Assembly: GCA_963969595.1 (NCBI GenBank)
Contig: OZ018409.1
Coordinates: forward strand, 11,670,520 to 11,734,519
Direction of reading: 5' to 3'
From: Neckera pumila
Lineage: Eukaryota; Streptophyta; Bryopsida; Hypnales; Neckeraceae
Length of the DNA stretch: 64,000 bases
Shown here one piece after another: positions 9,536-22,642 of this stretch. Each line of letters opens with the position of its first letter. Position 1 is the stretch's first letter. Below the pieces are notes generated by a model. It was not told where the DNA came from. It saw nothing but the letters and a program-made list of their open reading frames with translations, and searched no databases. Both the position numbers and the translations under genes were made by a program.

Positions 9536-12462
9536 ATGGCGGACCGGTACTTCCCCAACACATTGAGCGATTATGTCGCTCCGTTGCAAATCGGTGACGA
9601 AGACTCGCATGTACAAGCTGAGGCAGGAGCTGTTATGCTGAAGGCTGCCATTGCCTTGAGAGATGAGGTATGCTTCGATCTCGCCGTGTATTTACTTCAA
9701 ACGGTTCGCCTTGATCACCGTAGTTTGCATCAGGTAGCGTTGTTTGGAAGCATTGTGTATCTGAAGCGCGTTTCTCGGCTTGTTGACGACTGTCGCCTTT
9801 GCCCAAGTGATTGGTCGTCTCGGTGACTGCTGTAGAGAGAGCTTCTCGCATGCGAAATGAGCTCACAGATTGCTCTAGTGATCAATCAATTCATCGGTTC
9901 TGGAGAATAAGCCCTGGTATAGACACGCCATTTGTAGACAAAACTTGCTGCGGTATGCCCAGGCTTTATGATATAATACCTCGCAAGCATATCCATTTGA
10001 TGTGGCTTGAAATCTACCATAGCTAATAATGGTCGACTTAGCTGACCAGGGGCAAGTCAGAGCTGGATTGATTCAAGAGCTTGCTTAATTTGCAGCTAAT
10101 AATTGACGGTCAGCTTTGGGAATACCTGGAATGTTTTGTTGCATCATTGCAGGTTGTGCAGGCAACATGGATACGGCATGGACCACGTGTGTCGGACCCA
10201 ACTTTGTACGTGGGCATGCTGGGAACAGCATTTTTGTGCTTCAAGATTTATGAAACCACTGGAAGCCGAGAAGACCTTGACCTATGCTGCGAAATTGTCG
10301 ATAGCTGTGCAACTGCGGCTGAAACTATGAAACAGTATGGCTTCTCCAAACTTACAGACAAGACTTGAGCGAGTAAATGCAGGCCTGTGGAATTACTGGA
10401 CAAACTCATTTTCTTCTTAATTTGACTCCTCGTTGCTTTGTGTTATTGATTATATGTTCATTGGTGACGCTTTAATTAACAGATAATGAGCTACGACCGG
10501 GTTTATATTTTAGGCTATTATTCCAACATTCGGTTGTTAACCTGTTTAGATTAGGGTTCAAAATGAGCTTAGTTCCATTGTGCAGATATTCGTGAAAAGG
10601 GGCATCTTAGGTCAACACTTTTCTGACGCAATGGAACAGGTATGTTACATTTTTATGCGGGCAGCCAGGGATTTATGCTCTAGGAGCAGCAGCTGCCAAG
10701 TGCAAAGGAGACCAGCAACGTCTCGATCGGTATCTCGGCCTCTTTAATGCGGTACCTTCCTGTTGACCCCAAAAGATTATAGATAGAACTTCCCAGAAAT
10801 TTACTTTGTAGCATCTTCGTCAAAAGTCGTGTTTTTGCAGAACCTTTTGGCCATGGACATGTTGAGGTGTGTGCTACTGGTCTTTTCTTTCGCTTTAATG
10901 TGATAAATTCTCTCTTTATTCATTTTCTAGAATGTCCTAAAACCTGAAACCTGAATATTCTGAGGCTCATCTAGGATACTACTGAGTATTTTGCGAATCA
11001 AGACAACAAGTAACTACATTTTCTTTCTAAGACTTCGTTAATAGACCAAAGTTTACCTCAGCTTAGAAAGTGTAGATCGTGTTTTTTTAAATTGCTCTTT
11101 GGATGAGTTAGTAGCAGCGCTAATTTCTTTGGCTTGCAGTTGAGTGTCGCCGATATCATTCTCAAATTTATCTTTGGCATGTAGAAATGATGAGCGTCGT
11201 TGTTAATGTCTCTTGTAGATTGCGGAGCAGAGTGTTCTTTCTGTCGGGCCGGCCCAGGGTGGCCTGGGCATGCCTTATGAACTTATGTATGGACGAGCTG
11301 GATTTCTCTGGGCTGCACTTTTTGTGAACAAATATATTGGCGAAGAAACCATTCCTTCGAGCGTAACGGTTCGTTTAACACATCTCGATCCCATTCTCGC
11401 TTCTCTAAGTCCTAACCTCACTGGAAACCCTCTTACTGAAAGAAAAGCTTTTGCAGAGCAAATGTCAAATAGTAGGCAAGTTCAGATATTGATTTTAACA
11501 GCGGCACGTGCCTGTTATATTGAGTAAATTTATAAGTAACCTGAGTGAGTAAAGTATCAACCTCGAGATTTGAACCAATGAGGCAGTTGCGACTTTGTGG
11601 AATATAGTCTTAATTTTCAGTGTTCCAACTGATCACGCAGAGCAAATCTAATAAGACCCGTGACATGCACTCAGGGCCCTGTAGTTGATGCCGTTCTAGC
11701 GGCAGGAAGAGCTGGAGCTTCACACACACAATGCCCTTTGATGTATCAATGGCATGGAACGCGATACTGGGGAGCCGCACATGGTCTAGCTGGTATCATG
11801 CATGTTTTGATGCACTTCCCTCTCAACCAGGAGGACATGGATGATGTGAAGGGAACTTTACGCTATATGATCAAAGGTCGATTTTCAAGTGGCAACTACC
11901 CGTCAAGTGAGAGTAATACAAGAGACCGGCTTGTCCATTGGTGCCATGGAACCCCCGGATTTGCACTAACTCTTTGTAAAGCTGCTCAGGTACGTGATTT
12001 TGAACAGTGGTATTATCTTGAAATCTTTAGGTATGTTGTGTTGCTCATTGCAATTGAAGTAATAATGTGCAATGCGTATCTTCAACAGCCGGATTGCCTC
12101 ACACCATCCTTGGTTTGCAGGTTTACCCCGAATGTGAGGAGTTCCGGCTAGCTGCAACAGAGGCCGGGGAGGTTGTGTGGAAGCGAGGTTTGCTGCGACG
12201 GTTAGGACTTTGCCATGGCATCAGTGGAAATGCCTATGTGTTCTTATCTTTGTATCGATTATCCGGGGGCAAGCAACATCTCTACCGGGCCCAACAATTT
12301 GCTAACTTCATTTGCAAGAACGGTAAAGAGCTGATCGCTTCAGGGGAATTGCATGGCGGTGATCATGGGTACTCTTTGTTTGAAGGATTGGCTGGAACAG
12401 CCTGCCTGTGGATGGATTTGACGAGACCAGATTCTTCAGGATTTCCTGGTTATGAGCTCTAA
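9536..12462 (+). CDS. LanC-like protein (GCR2/GCL family), six exons
   Basis: Soluble lanthionine-synthetase-C-like protein, the family of plant GCR2/GCL and animal LANCL. Animal LANCL proteins bind zinc and add glutathione to dehydroamino acids. I read exons 9536-9667, 10153-10334, 10640-10751, 11219-11368, 11675-11989 and 12121-12462. All introns are GT-AG, the frame is kept, and the product is 410 residues, which is the family's normal length. The start is the ATG giving MADRYFPN, as in plant relatives. Zinc ligands are Cys282 (HWCHGTPG), Cys328 and His329 (LCHGISGN). The 46-residue spacing equals that in human LANCL1. Other family motifs are DPTLYVGMLGTAF, YGRAGFLWAALFVNKYIG, YWGAAHGLAGIMHVLMH and the C-terminal LFEGLAGTACLWMDL...FPGYEL. 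Exon 4 stays open past its donor (GTTCGT, weak) to 11527, so intron retention is possible. An earlier idea that GCR2 is an abscisic acid receptor is disputed, and I infer no such role. Confidence 0.97.
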
Positions 12463-13077
12463 TGTGTCTAGCATCTTCAACACGCATGCCAAGTTTTGTC
12501 ACTGGCGAATGTTTGACCCGCTGCTTTACCTGCGAGCTGAAATCTTTCAGGCTAGCTGATAATTCCAATGTGTACGCTGGTAAAAGGCACAGGACTTTGG
12601 GTATTCATTCTCACATGCCAGTGTAGCGTTATTCGGCAGTGCTTCTCCGAAAGAACACTTACAGAAATCAGCCATAGAAGGACCTGGAGGGACCTGAAAA
12701 CATTCTAGTAATGATTTGCAGTCATCTGTTGTAGCTGTCTAAGAGGTGAGAAAGTGGAGCTGCCTCTTGATTTTGTAGGACCATCGGCAGGAAAGAGGCT
12801 GCAGCTGAATGTAGATATGATATCTGCCGCATTATAAGCAGTTGTGGATGTTTTTTGTATCTGCAGGGACTTAAGGTCAACAGATTTGGAATTTATGCAA
12901 GACTAATTATTGTCTCATTAGTCCGGAGCGATTAACAGAGTTCAGGAGAAATAAAAATATTCTTGGGTGCTTCTAAGCTTGAAAAGAAGGTTAAGACCCT
13001 CCTTTATGACATTCTTTGAAGACTGATGGCGTTGATATTCTGAAGATGTCACCAACAAATGTTAAGTTGTTAACCCT
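12463..13077 (+). other. Probable 3' UTR of the LanC-like gene
   Basis: Unique-looking, moderately GC sequence continues about 500 bp past the stop codon. An AATAAA lies at 12950-12955, a plausible polyadenylation signal. AT-rich repeats resume after about 13000. Confidence 0.4.
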
Positions 13078-13321
13078 TTAACCCTTAAACAACATTTTAG
13101 GTCTTGGTAGGGCAACCTAAATTAGGATTTGAGAATCTTTGCTCAGTATGAAGCTTGTACAAATGACCTATTAGCGATGAGCTTCCTCTCTCCTCAAAAG
13201 TAATTGGCAACCTCAAAGCCATTGAATAAAAATTCAAAGAAATTTCCAATGCAAAAATCACCTAGTTAAATTCTAATTCGATTACAAACCTTTGTATAGT
13301 TGATGCATCTCTTGAGGTTAA
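13078..13321. repeat. Possible TTAA-2-like fragment
   Basis: TTAACCCTTAAACAAC at 13078 repeats the first 16 bases of the TTAA-2 element at 56624. A degenerate partner TTGAGGTTAA ends at 13321. Size (244 bp) is close to TTAA-2 (231 bp), but the right end matches poorly and the interior is different. Weak call. Confidence 0.3.
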
Positions 13322-13436
13322 GTGTACGATATCAAAAACCTGGACTATTAGTGGAACATGGGAAATGTTATCTTCAAAAATCTAGCCCTTGGATTTGATG
13401 TTTAAGAATTAATATTGGAAGATTTTGGACAAAATC

Positions 13437-13835
13437 TAAGGTAGAGCCACCCATTCCTGACTACTAATCCATTCCCAACCTATAGGTGCACATATTTTTT
13501 ACCAAGCTTAGAATGTTTTTTTTTTCCTTTTCAAGGTTGAAACTAATAAATACATGACACATGTCCAAGTTGTGAGAAAGAAAGTAGGAAATAATGATTA
13601 GGAAAAAAGTTATTGAATGATTGGAATTAGAAGAGTCTAGACGTTGGCCAAGGGGCCGGAGCACTTTTTGCCTCCCAAAATTCCTAGTAATTTTAGTTAA
13701 GCGATAAAGTTACCAATTTTTTTGCAATCCTTGTCATTTGTATTGATACACCTCTGAAAAATATTTGTTTTGCCTTCACTACTCCAGATCAAGTTGGAAT
13801 TCCTTATTCGGTTGGTTATAGGTGGCTCTATCTTA
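13437..13835. mobile_element. TAAGGTAGAGCC MITE, copy 2 (399 bp)
   Basis: It is the full-length partner of 7376-7764: same order of words, starting TAAGGTAGAGCCACCC and ending GGTGGCTCTATCTTA. A few small indels separate the two. The 79-codon frame beginning inside it is not a gene. Confidence 0.8.
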
Positions 13836-14102
13836 GATGTGCTAAAATTTGATAAACAAAATTTGCCATTAAAAATTTTAAATTTTTTAAAAGTTTACAA
13901 GAAAGAAATCATGTTAATCATGAGTTTTAGAAATGATCTATGTGGTCTAATTAAGATAATGATTATACATTTTTTATTTGAGCAAACGAAAGAAAACTCA
14001 TTGCACTAAGGAAAATATACAACCAAATTTGAAACATGTGTCGGATCCTAAAGACAAGGGCAACAATTTTAACATAAAACTCAGTCAACGGGACTATCCA
14101 AC

Positions 14103-15031
14103 TTAACCCCTAAAGCCCCATTGTCCCCTCAGGGGACAAATCAGATTTTGGGCAGGTACCTACGGGCTCAATTTTTAGTGAAACTTTTTGAAACTTTTCC
14201 ATAAGATAGAAAAATTGATTAGCTTTGTAAGAGTATAATTTTTATTTCAATTGGTGCCTGGGAGCAAAAGTTATACCACAAAAAGCCTCAAACTGAACTC
14301 GGCGGACAACACAAATTTCTTTGCAAAAAGTCAAAATAAATTTTAATTTTTTTTTCTCTGAAACTTTATATTTTTGTCTAGGTGTGAAGCTTTGATTCAT
14401 TTTATTTGGACTAATAATGAGAAATTATGGACAATCTTGTTTTTCAAGCAATCTAAGCATCTTTTTGAAAAAATAACTTATAGGATTCATTTCTAAATGC
14501 AATTTTCACAATTTCTTACAATTTTTTTTTTGAGAATGTTGTGTTTGCTTGCTAAAACAATCTTATTATTGGGATTATTGTATTTCAATCCCATCTAAGA
14601 GCTATTAACGATTTAGTTTTTTAAAGAATCTTGGACCGACTTCTACTTAACAATTTTTTGAAGAATGAAAATCAAGTGGTTTTTTTTGAAATTTTTTTGG
14701 TAGACTTTCACCTTACATCTTCAGCAGAAAACATTTTAAATTCAAAGTCTATAGTACACAAAAATTCCACAAATGGCGATCAAAGTCATCTGAAATTGCA
14801 GGTCAATGTTCCAAAAAACTTTCTTTTTCAACTTTGAATGCCAATATCTTCCAATCTATACGGTCAAACTTCATGAAATTTTTACCACATGATCTTTGAT
14901 AAGTGAAGTACAAGATCCTATGGTTAGATTCTAAAAAAAGTCTTTTTTTTGTTTTCTTCGATGAACGCAGCCAAAATGGCAGTTTTGAGTGGTTTTTGAC
15001 AAAAAAATGGCCTTGGGACTTTAGGGGTTAA
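14103..15031 (-). mobile_element. TTAA-1 element (929 bp), reverse orientation
   Basis: It begins TTAACCCCTAAAGCCCCATT and ends CTTGGGACTTTAGGGGTTAA. The hairpin TTGTCCCC..GGGGACAA that marks the right end of this family is here next to the left boundary (14119-14138), so the copy is inverted relative to 21738. It is non-coding. Confidence 0.85.
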
Positions 15032-15800
15032 TACCAAAAAGCCATTTGACAGACAATTGAAAATCTGGGTAGGTTCCTATGAAGTCAATTTTGATTGGAT
15101 GTTCACAAAAAAAATTCACAAGGTGTGAACATGTATCCCTCTAACGGAAGTACAATTTATTTTTATCAAGTGCCCAAATCAAAAGTTATGTCGCCGTGAA
15201 CTTTTTTGATAGCTCGGGCAATTTGGGCATCTTTTGCAAAAACTAGATTTTAAATCTCAAATCACATTCCAAGAGGAGCCCAAATTTCAATTAGCTATAT
15301 TAGAACTTTTCCAAGAGAAACCATTTTTTTCTAACTTCAAGTCCTATTATCTTGCAATTTCTAAAGTCAAAGTTCTTGAAACTTTTTCTCACATGTTCCA
15401 AATGTTTCTCTCTAACTTTTCACTATTTGGGTTTCAAATTAAAATTTCCTCATTGCACAAGAAACTATCAAGAATGACTTGCATATTGCCAATTCAATTA
15501 ACTACCTTGCTTTGCAAGGTGATTTAGAGTAAGCAAGACTCTATATTTGCTTTTGAAATTTTTCATGAGTGAACCTAACATCATACACTTATAAATGGTC
15601 AGAATTTTCATTCTTGTGTACAACCAAAAATTTACTCCAAGGGGGCTCAAAGTCTACTTACCTTGCTTTGCAAGAATGAAAAAAAAAAAATCTTACTTTG
15701 AACGTTATAATCTTTCAATCCACATGATCAAATGGGTTGAAATTTTTCCACACATTGACTTACTTATTTAACACACTTTTGTTTGGTTGGAATTCAAAAA
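15032..15800 (-). repeat. Diverged relative of TTAA-1, ends not recognisable
   Basis: The order of landmarks follows TTAA-1 in reverse orientation: GGGTAGGTTCCTATGAAGTC (compare GGGCAGGTACCTACGGGCTC), then AAGTGCCCAAATCAAAAGTTATG (compare a G-rich GGTGCCTGGGAGCAAAAGTTAT), then text resembling the AATCTTTCAATCCACATGATCAAA portion. The 97-codon frame 15234-15527 is by-product. Confidence 0.45.
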
Positions 15801-16023
15801 AGTTTTAACTTTTGAGTTTGGTAAAAATTGATAGTTTTGGACTTTTTTGCTTCCAAAACACCTTCCACACTTCAAGGATTAAAGATGAGGAGGTATTCTA
15901 TTTTGCCTTACCAAGAGATTCTCATAGAGTGACTAATAACTGGATCAACATTCTTTTGCAATGCTTCAAGAGTGTTCTTCCAAACTATCCTAATGCAATC
16001 TAGAATTATCACACTACAATAGT

Positions 16024-16402
16024 TGGAAGCAATGATATGGACATCCCATTCTGCCATTCAAAAGAATTTTGCATAAAATAAATTATAATGGACATTTTTG
16101 TCTTGCATAATGAAAATTCAATTCTTGCACAATTCCAATCAAGTATACCAAATTTGGATTTCAAAAAAACAAGAAATTCATCACCAATGTTTTTCAATCA
16201 ATAATCATGTAAAATCATGAATTACAAAAGAAAAAAGTCACCAAAATTAGAATTTTTCTTTTTTGAAATTCAAATTTGGTGTATTCCATTGTAATTGTAC
16301 AAGAATTGAATGTTGATTATGCAAGACAAAAATGCCCATTATAATTTATATTATGCAAAATTCTTTTGAATGGAAGAATATGATGTCTATATCATTGCTT
16401 CC
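16024..16402. mobile_element. Foldback element, family FB (379 bp)
   Basis: The left arm 16024-16158 and right arm 16271-16402 are near-perfect reverse complements. Matching words include GGAAGCAATGATAT, AAAAGAATTTTGCATA and TTTTTGTCTTGCATAAT. The stretch CAATTCCAATCAAGTATACC also occurs in the arms of the larger foldback at 56500-57610, placing both in one family. It is non-coding. Confidence 0.8.
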
Positions 16403-17461
16403 GGTACTATACATGTGTCAAGGTAAGAAAAAATTATTCCCAAATTTTTTTAGCGTTCATGTTATGTGATGGTTGGATTGCAGCCCCTGCTCCAAACTTC
16501 GTATATAAGAATTAAGAAGTAGGAAGTGTAGTAAAAGTCTCAGCATTACTTCAACTACTCTAGTATGATTTTTAATGCCTTGAAGTTGATAAACATTTAG
16601 GAACCTAAGATTGATCCCATATTCTTTGCACTGCAATTGTCAAATGCAATGTAAATTTGCTAAATTGAAACTTTGCTTGAAATTCACCAATCAAAAAATA
16701 CAAAAGCATAAGAATTTGAGAGTGACGAAATCCCTATAATATAGTCAAAAGACAATCTTTCAATTCAAAGATGCCACTATAATTAAACAAATCCTAAATA
16801 GAAAACATCCAAACTGCAAAAATTAGAGTTACAAAGTCTTGGAAACCGCCATAAAATTTTGATGTAACAAAAGGAAGGTGAAGACTCTTCAAAGCAATTA
16901 ATTGTTGATGAAGTATTTCATATTTTTAAGGAAATTGGTTAAGATTGTAATGTCAACAAAATACAATGCTTTGAACTGTAAAATTCTATAGAATATTCTT
17001 GAGCTATTGGAGCAGTAGAATTCAACATACATTATGATTTTGTCCTCTAATTGCTAACAACTTGAATCTAAATTTTAGGATATATCCTCAAGTGGTGGAA
17101 TCATTGAAAATTTTGTTCTCAAGTTAGATAACTAGACCTCTATTAGACCATAGCAAGCAATTTTAATTGTTCATAGGTTTTTTAAATGAAGGCTTTGAAT
17201 ATTGATGATCTAGTGGATAAAATCTTAAGAGAAATCAAAGAAATATCAAAATTTTCAACAAATTTGAGCATGCAACCCTTGCAATTGCAATAGCTTATAT
17301 ATAGGATACAAATATAAAATAAATAAATTAGTATTAATCTCAGGACTACAAGAGAGCAATTGTATATAGAAACCATTATCGTCACCATGTACTAGGATTT
17401 AAGACCTTAAAAGAAGCCCACCTTGGTAATAGGATGGATATATGAACATTACTGTGATCCT
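16403..17461. other. AT-rich intergenic DNA, no feature seen
   Basis: There is only a 68-codon minus frame without similarity, and no repeat ends. Confidence 0.5.
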
Positions 17462-18342
17462 ATTTTGAAAATTGGTTTTGTTTTCATCCGTGATTATCCA
17501 TTTAATTCCTAACCATAGGATCTTATACCTAACTATTATAAGAATGTGTGGAAAAAAATTTCAGAATTTTTGACCACATACATTGCAAGATATTTGCATT
17601 TTTTTAATTTAAAGTAAAAAAGACAAGTTTTCTAGCACATTGTGGGACTAGATTTTATGATTTTGAACATTTTTAACTTAAATTTTTTGCACTACAAAGT
17701 TTTGAACTTTAAATCTTTATAGTAGAGAGTTGAGTTCAAAATCTAGGGAAACCCCCCCCCCCAAAAGAACTTGATTTTCATTACTATAAAAATTGTTAAG
17801 TAGAAGTAGATATGAGATGGAAGGAAAATCTAAAATATTAATATCTTTTATATGGAATTAAAAAGCACTAATTCCAACGGTTAGATTGTTCTAAAAAAAA
17901 CACTAAACCTTGTAGAACCTTTTTTTTGAAAAATTGTTAAAATTGCATTCAAAAATGAATCCTACAAGTTATTTTTTCAGGAAGATGCTCTAAGTGCCTC
18001 CAAAACAAGATTGTCCATAACTTTCTCATAAAAGATCCAAATGAAATGAATCAAAGCTTTCCAGATAGATAAAAATATAATCTATACGGAAAAAATTCAG
18101 AAAAAAAAAAAAAAAAAAAATTGCAAATTTTTTTTGCTACTTCTCCGTCCTCTGTTTTGAGCTTATTTGGGCATAACTTTTTTTCCCATGCACCAATTGA
18201 AAAATATTATATTCCCACAAAGCTTAGCAATTTTTCTATCTTCAAAAAGAGTTCAAAAAAATCATGACAAAAATTTAGCTCGTAGGTACCTGCTTGAAAT
18301 TCTATTTGTCCCTTGAATGGACAATGGGCTTTTAGGGGTTAA
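17462..18342 (+). mobile_element. TTAA-1 element, left end missing or decayed
   Basis: Interior words of the family (CATAGGATCTTATACCTAAC, GAATGTGTGGAAAAAA, GCACATTGTGGGACTAGATT) run in the normal order. The right end reads GGACAATGGGCTTTTAGGGG followed by TTAA at 18339-18342. The left terminal repeat cannot be found. A 13-base C run lies inside (about 17750-17762). Confidence 0.75.
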
Positions 18343-21300
18343 CCCCTAGAATACTATGGTGTTTTGAAACCCAAACTGCTTCAAAATACTTGTATCCAAG
18401 TTAGGCTACAATCTTCATCTATATTTATTCTTTAAAAAGTTTACCATAGGGTCTTCTAATTAATTTGTTCAAGTACATCTTCCTAACATTTTAGAGAAAA
18501 AATCCCCACTAATTGCAAGTTTAATGTGCCCTTCCTAAAGGTGAAGTTTTGCCATTTCAATAATTTTAGGAAAAAGCACTTATGTCTAGAATTTATGCAA
18601 TTCAGCCAAACAGACTAAAAATATATAATAAAAAATTTAAACAAAATGAATCTCTTATTATTCTGTAAAAAAAATATAAAATACAAGTGGTACTAGATGA
18701 AAGAAACAACAAAATTGCTAATAACTTTTATAAGACATTGAAAATTGTCAAACTCACTTGTAAAATTCTTCTACAATCAATATATAACGTATATTTTTTT
18801 AATTTGAAAATTTTCATAATTGAGTTGAAAAAATGACTTTATTTGTTTTTTCTACCATCATTGCCTTCAAAATAAAATTTCTCATAGCTTTCATTGCATT
18901 ATTGAATTGAATGGTTCAAATGTTTTTGGATAGATTTCAATCTATACAAATAAATAAAATTCATTAATTTCTTTTAAGATATTTCTTGGCTAACCATTTT
19001 GACATTGAAATTGGAAAAAACTTCTCACTTTTGTATTATTGATTAGAAATGATGTGAAATAATGCTTAACATGTAGATTAAGATGGTTAGCATCCATTTA
19101 AAGAATCTCATGCCAACATTTCAATTTATGAAGTCAATAGAACATTTTTGAATTCTCAAAAAATTCAAAGTGGATTCTTGAAACCTTTAATGATTAAAGC
19201 AATCATATATTCATCTATTCAAAACCTAATTCAAATCACTATTACAATGCTAAGGATTTTAGACTAGTATTTGATATTTTTTTATCAAGAAATGGCAATT
19301 TTTGTTGAATTTTCATCACATTAGCATCCACAATATGGTATCTTCACCGAAAAATATTGTTAAAGAATTCTTCTTCAATGTACAATTGGATTTCTAATTA
19401 CAAAGCAAATTTCTTTAATAGAAATTACAGAAATATGTGTTTTAGTGCAATATGATATTTTAGGTGTACATAGGCAAATTGTGGCTATACCGCTTATTGA
19501 TTTTAAGAATGACGTTTAAATAATGTATGCAAAATTTATATGAATTCAAGTTTTTATAGATAGATTTTTGAAATCCTACTATTAGACCTTTTTATCTCCA
19601 CTTACTAGGAAATGTTTTAATTTTAGATACACTTTTAAATGATTTTCCAATATCAACAAATAAAAGCCATAATTTCCAACACCATTTCAAGACAATACTA
19701 TAAATATTATGAATTTGTTGACAATTATTGGCTTTCCTTCCATAAATGACAATAATTTATTGCAAGATTCCTTGGAAAGCACATCAAGTCACAAATTGAC
19801 ATACTAATATTCCAACATTTTTAGAAACCCTACAAGAAAAAATCAAATGTAAAAAAAAATTCTAAAATTTGTGTTTAATATTAATTTGCAGGTTGATAAA
19901 TATTGCTACAATTTTTTAGCAATACTTATCCTTGAGTTAAGAACTATTGCCCATGTGTCTATTTAAAAGAAACCATATTGTACTTAAAAAATTGACTTTT
20001 CTGTACTAATGAGAGTACCACAATGCCAAAATTTTTGAACGCTTATTCTAATAGGATCTTTTAGGATAAGGATGTCAAGTGTCTAAGGTGTTCAAAATCA
20101 TCCCTCCCTCAAGCAACCTACCAATGAAAAGTATCTAATATTGGATTTATTAGTGATTTGGCAAAAATGTAGAAGCTACACATACAATGTAGAAGCCTCA
20201 ACCAAAAATTCTACTAAAGAGCAAATAAACCAATTGTAATAAAAAAACGTTATGATATATACTAAACTTCACTACAATGGAAATCAAATCAAAAATATAA
20301 AAAAGACAATGGTCCATACAATTAGTCAAAAACTTTACAATCTACTCCCAAAACAAAACAACAAATAGGAAACCAAATAAGAAGCATGCAATAAAACACG
20401 TATACAAAATGCATTCATAAAACAAATGATAATATATAGGATTTAACAAGTTATTTAAATGATTGTTGAAGATCAACAACAAACTTTAGGAGTGCAGCTA
20501 AGCTGGAGAAGAAGCATTGCAAGGCACAAGTGCGTACAATGCAATACAATGACAAACTTTGACAATCTACTAGGAACAACAAATATTAAACCAAAAATCT
20601 TAAAAGTATAGCAAATGTGAGTCATATATGTGAATTTTATTCGAATGTGGAAGAAACCTAGGTTTAATTGTTTACCCAATTAGATGAAATTGAAAATTTG
20701 ATAAATTCTCTAGTAGTCTATTATGTATATTGCATAGTTAATCTTTGTCTGGAACATTGGTCTTTATATGTACATATATATTTGGTTGTATGCCAAGTTC
20801 ATGAAAAAAAGTCCATACAAAAAGGACAACTACCAAAGACTTTGACTTGTATAGAGGTATCATCCATTCAAACTTTGGGAGTGCGATTAAGCAATGAAGA
20901 AGATTGTAGACCGTATCAAAGAGCTTGAAACAAAACAAAACAAGAACTTTTGTAGAAAGAGGCAAAACAAAGTAGAGCATTCCAATTTTGATCTAGATTT
21001 AAGTGATTATGTCTGAGGACTTCTACAGGTGTATACAACCAAACTTGAAGTGAATTCATTTGAAGAAATTGTAGTTAACTCCACCAAGTGTGAGCATCCA
21101 TTTGGATTCCTAGATAGACTTCAAAGCTATACAACATGTCACATGTAATCCTAATAGATCTGAAGGGATACATGAGATTCTTTGTCCCTGTACTCATAGT
21201 AGGAGGGAATGCACACAAGGTAGCCATGATGAAAAATTTTAGTCAAACTTTTAGACAAAGCAATAAAGAGCAATGACAATGTTTAATTTTTATATCATTG

Positions 21301-21737
21301 GTGTTTGCAACAATTTGCTTTTTGTTGGATATACATTAAAAATCAAAGTTGCTCAGTTGAATTTACTAAAAGAGACATTTGATTTAGTGATTTAACATCA
21401 AGATAGATCATCATTGAAAGAGTTAGAATGGGCTAAAAGGATTTATATAGACTCAGTATACAATGTTTACAAAATACTGAAATTTGTATGGTGGAAGATA
21501 GCAAGGATAGCAATTAAGTCTACTTGCTGTGAAACTATAGGCTAGGTCATATAAAGTTTGACACTTTACAGGAGCTATTTTTCTAGAAAATCATCAATGA
21601 AAATAACGAAACTATCAAGGATCAAATTATCATGTGTGGTGCGTAAGGAGCATAATGACTACAAATTGTGTGGAGGCAAGAAGTTTCTTAGAAAGACTTG
21701 GAGTGAAAAAGAAGCCTTACAAGGTAGTTTGGGGGAC
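18343..21737. other. 3.4 kb AT-rich intergenic DNA
   Basis: No protein similarity and no clear element ends were seen. Around 20480 and 20870 two related stretches (AAACTTTRGGAGTGCRRYTAAGC and CAAT...GAAGAA) point to an old duplication. Immediately after 18342 the sequence reads CCCCTAGAATAC, which looks like the start of another TTAA element without a recognisable far end. Confidence 0.45.
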
Positions 21738-22642
21738 TTAACCTCTAAAGGCCCAAGGCCTTTTTTTTGCAAAAAATCACTAAAAATTGCCATTTCTATA
21801 GCAAAGAGTTAAAAAATTTGAAAACTGTTTTATTTGCACATCTAATTGTAGGAACTTACACCTAACTAGTATGAAAACATGTGGAAAAATTTCAGAATTT
21901 TGACAACACAGATTGCAAGATATTTGCGTTTAAAGTGAAAAAAACAAGTTTTTCAGCACATTGTGGGACTAGATTTTTTAGCTTTGAATATTTTTGACTT
22001 TAAATTTTTGCACTATAGACCTTTGAGCTTTAAATGTTTATGATAGAGAATTGAGTTGAGAATCTAGGAAAAAAGAAATAAAAATAAATTAATATCCATT
22101 ATTAAAAAATTTGTTAAGTAGAAGTAGGTACAAAGTAGAAGGAAAATTCAAAATATTAATATCTTTTATATGGAATGAAAATGAATTAATTTCAATGGTG
22201 AGATTGTTCTAGCAAAAAAACTAAACCACATGGAATTTTGTTTTTGAAAAATTGTAAAAATTGCATCCAAAAATGAATCCTACAAATTATTTTTTCCAGA
22301 AAGATGCTCTAAATGACCAAAAACTAAGATTGTCCATAATTTTTTCGTAGCAAACCCAAATGGAATGAATCAAAGCTTTCCAGATAGACAAATATAATCT
22401 ATAGGGAAAGAAAATTCAAATTTTTCAAAATAGTTTTGCTGCCCCTCCATCCATGCTTTGAGCTTATTTGGGCATAACTTTTTTCCCGGGCACCGATTGA
22501 AAAAAAATTATATCCCATGAAGCTTAGTAGTTTTTCTATCTTCAAAAAAAGTTTCAGAATATCACAACAAAAATTCAGCCTATAGGTACTTGTCCAAATT
22601 CCCATTTGTTCCCCGAAGGGACAATGGGCCTTTAGGGGTTAA
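21738..22642 (+). mobile_element. TTAA-1 element (905 bp)
   Basis: It starts TTAACCTCTAAAGGCCCAAG and ends ACAATGGGCCTTTAGGGGTT plus AA. The ends form an inverted repeat of about 14 bp after the TTAA (CCCCTAAAGGCCCA, one mismatch). The hairpin TTGTTCC..GGGACAA lies beside the right end. No open frame of useful length. Confidence 0.9.

Noticed and set aside
11369..11527. Continuation of LanC-like exon 4 as coding sequence
   Set aside because: Family alignment requires IPSS.T to join GPVVDAVLAAGRAG in exon 5. The open stretch adds unrelated residues and ends in a stop.
13068..13090. TAACCCTTTAACCCTTAAAC resembling a telomere repeat
   Set aside because: It is only two or three irregular units, not TTTAGGG periodic, and better explained as a TTAA-2-like end.
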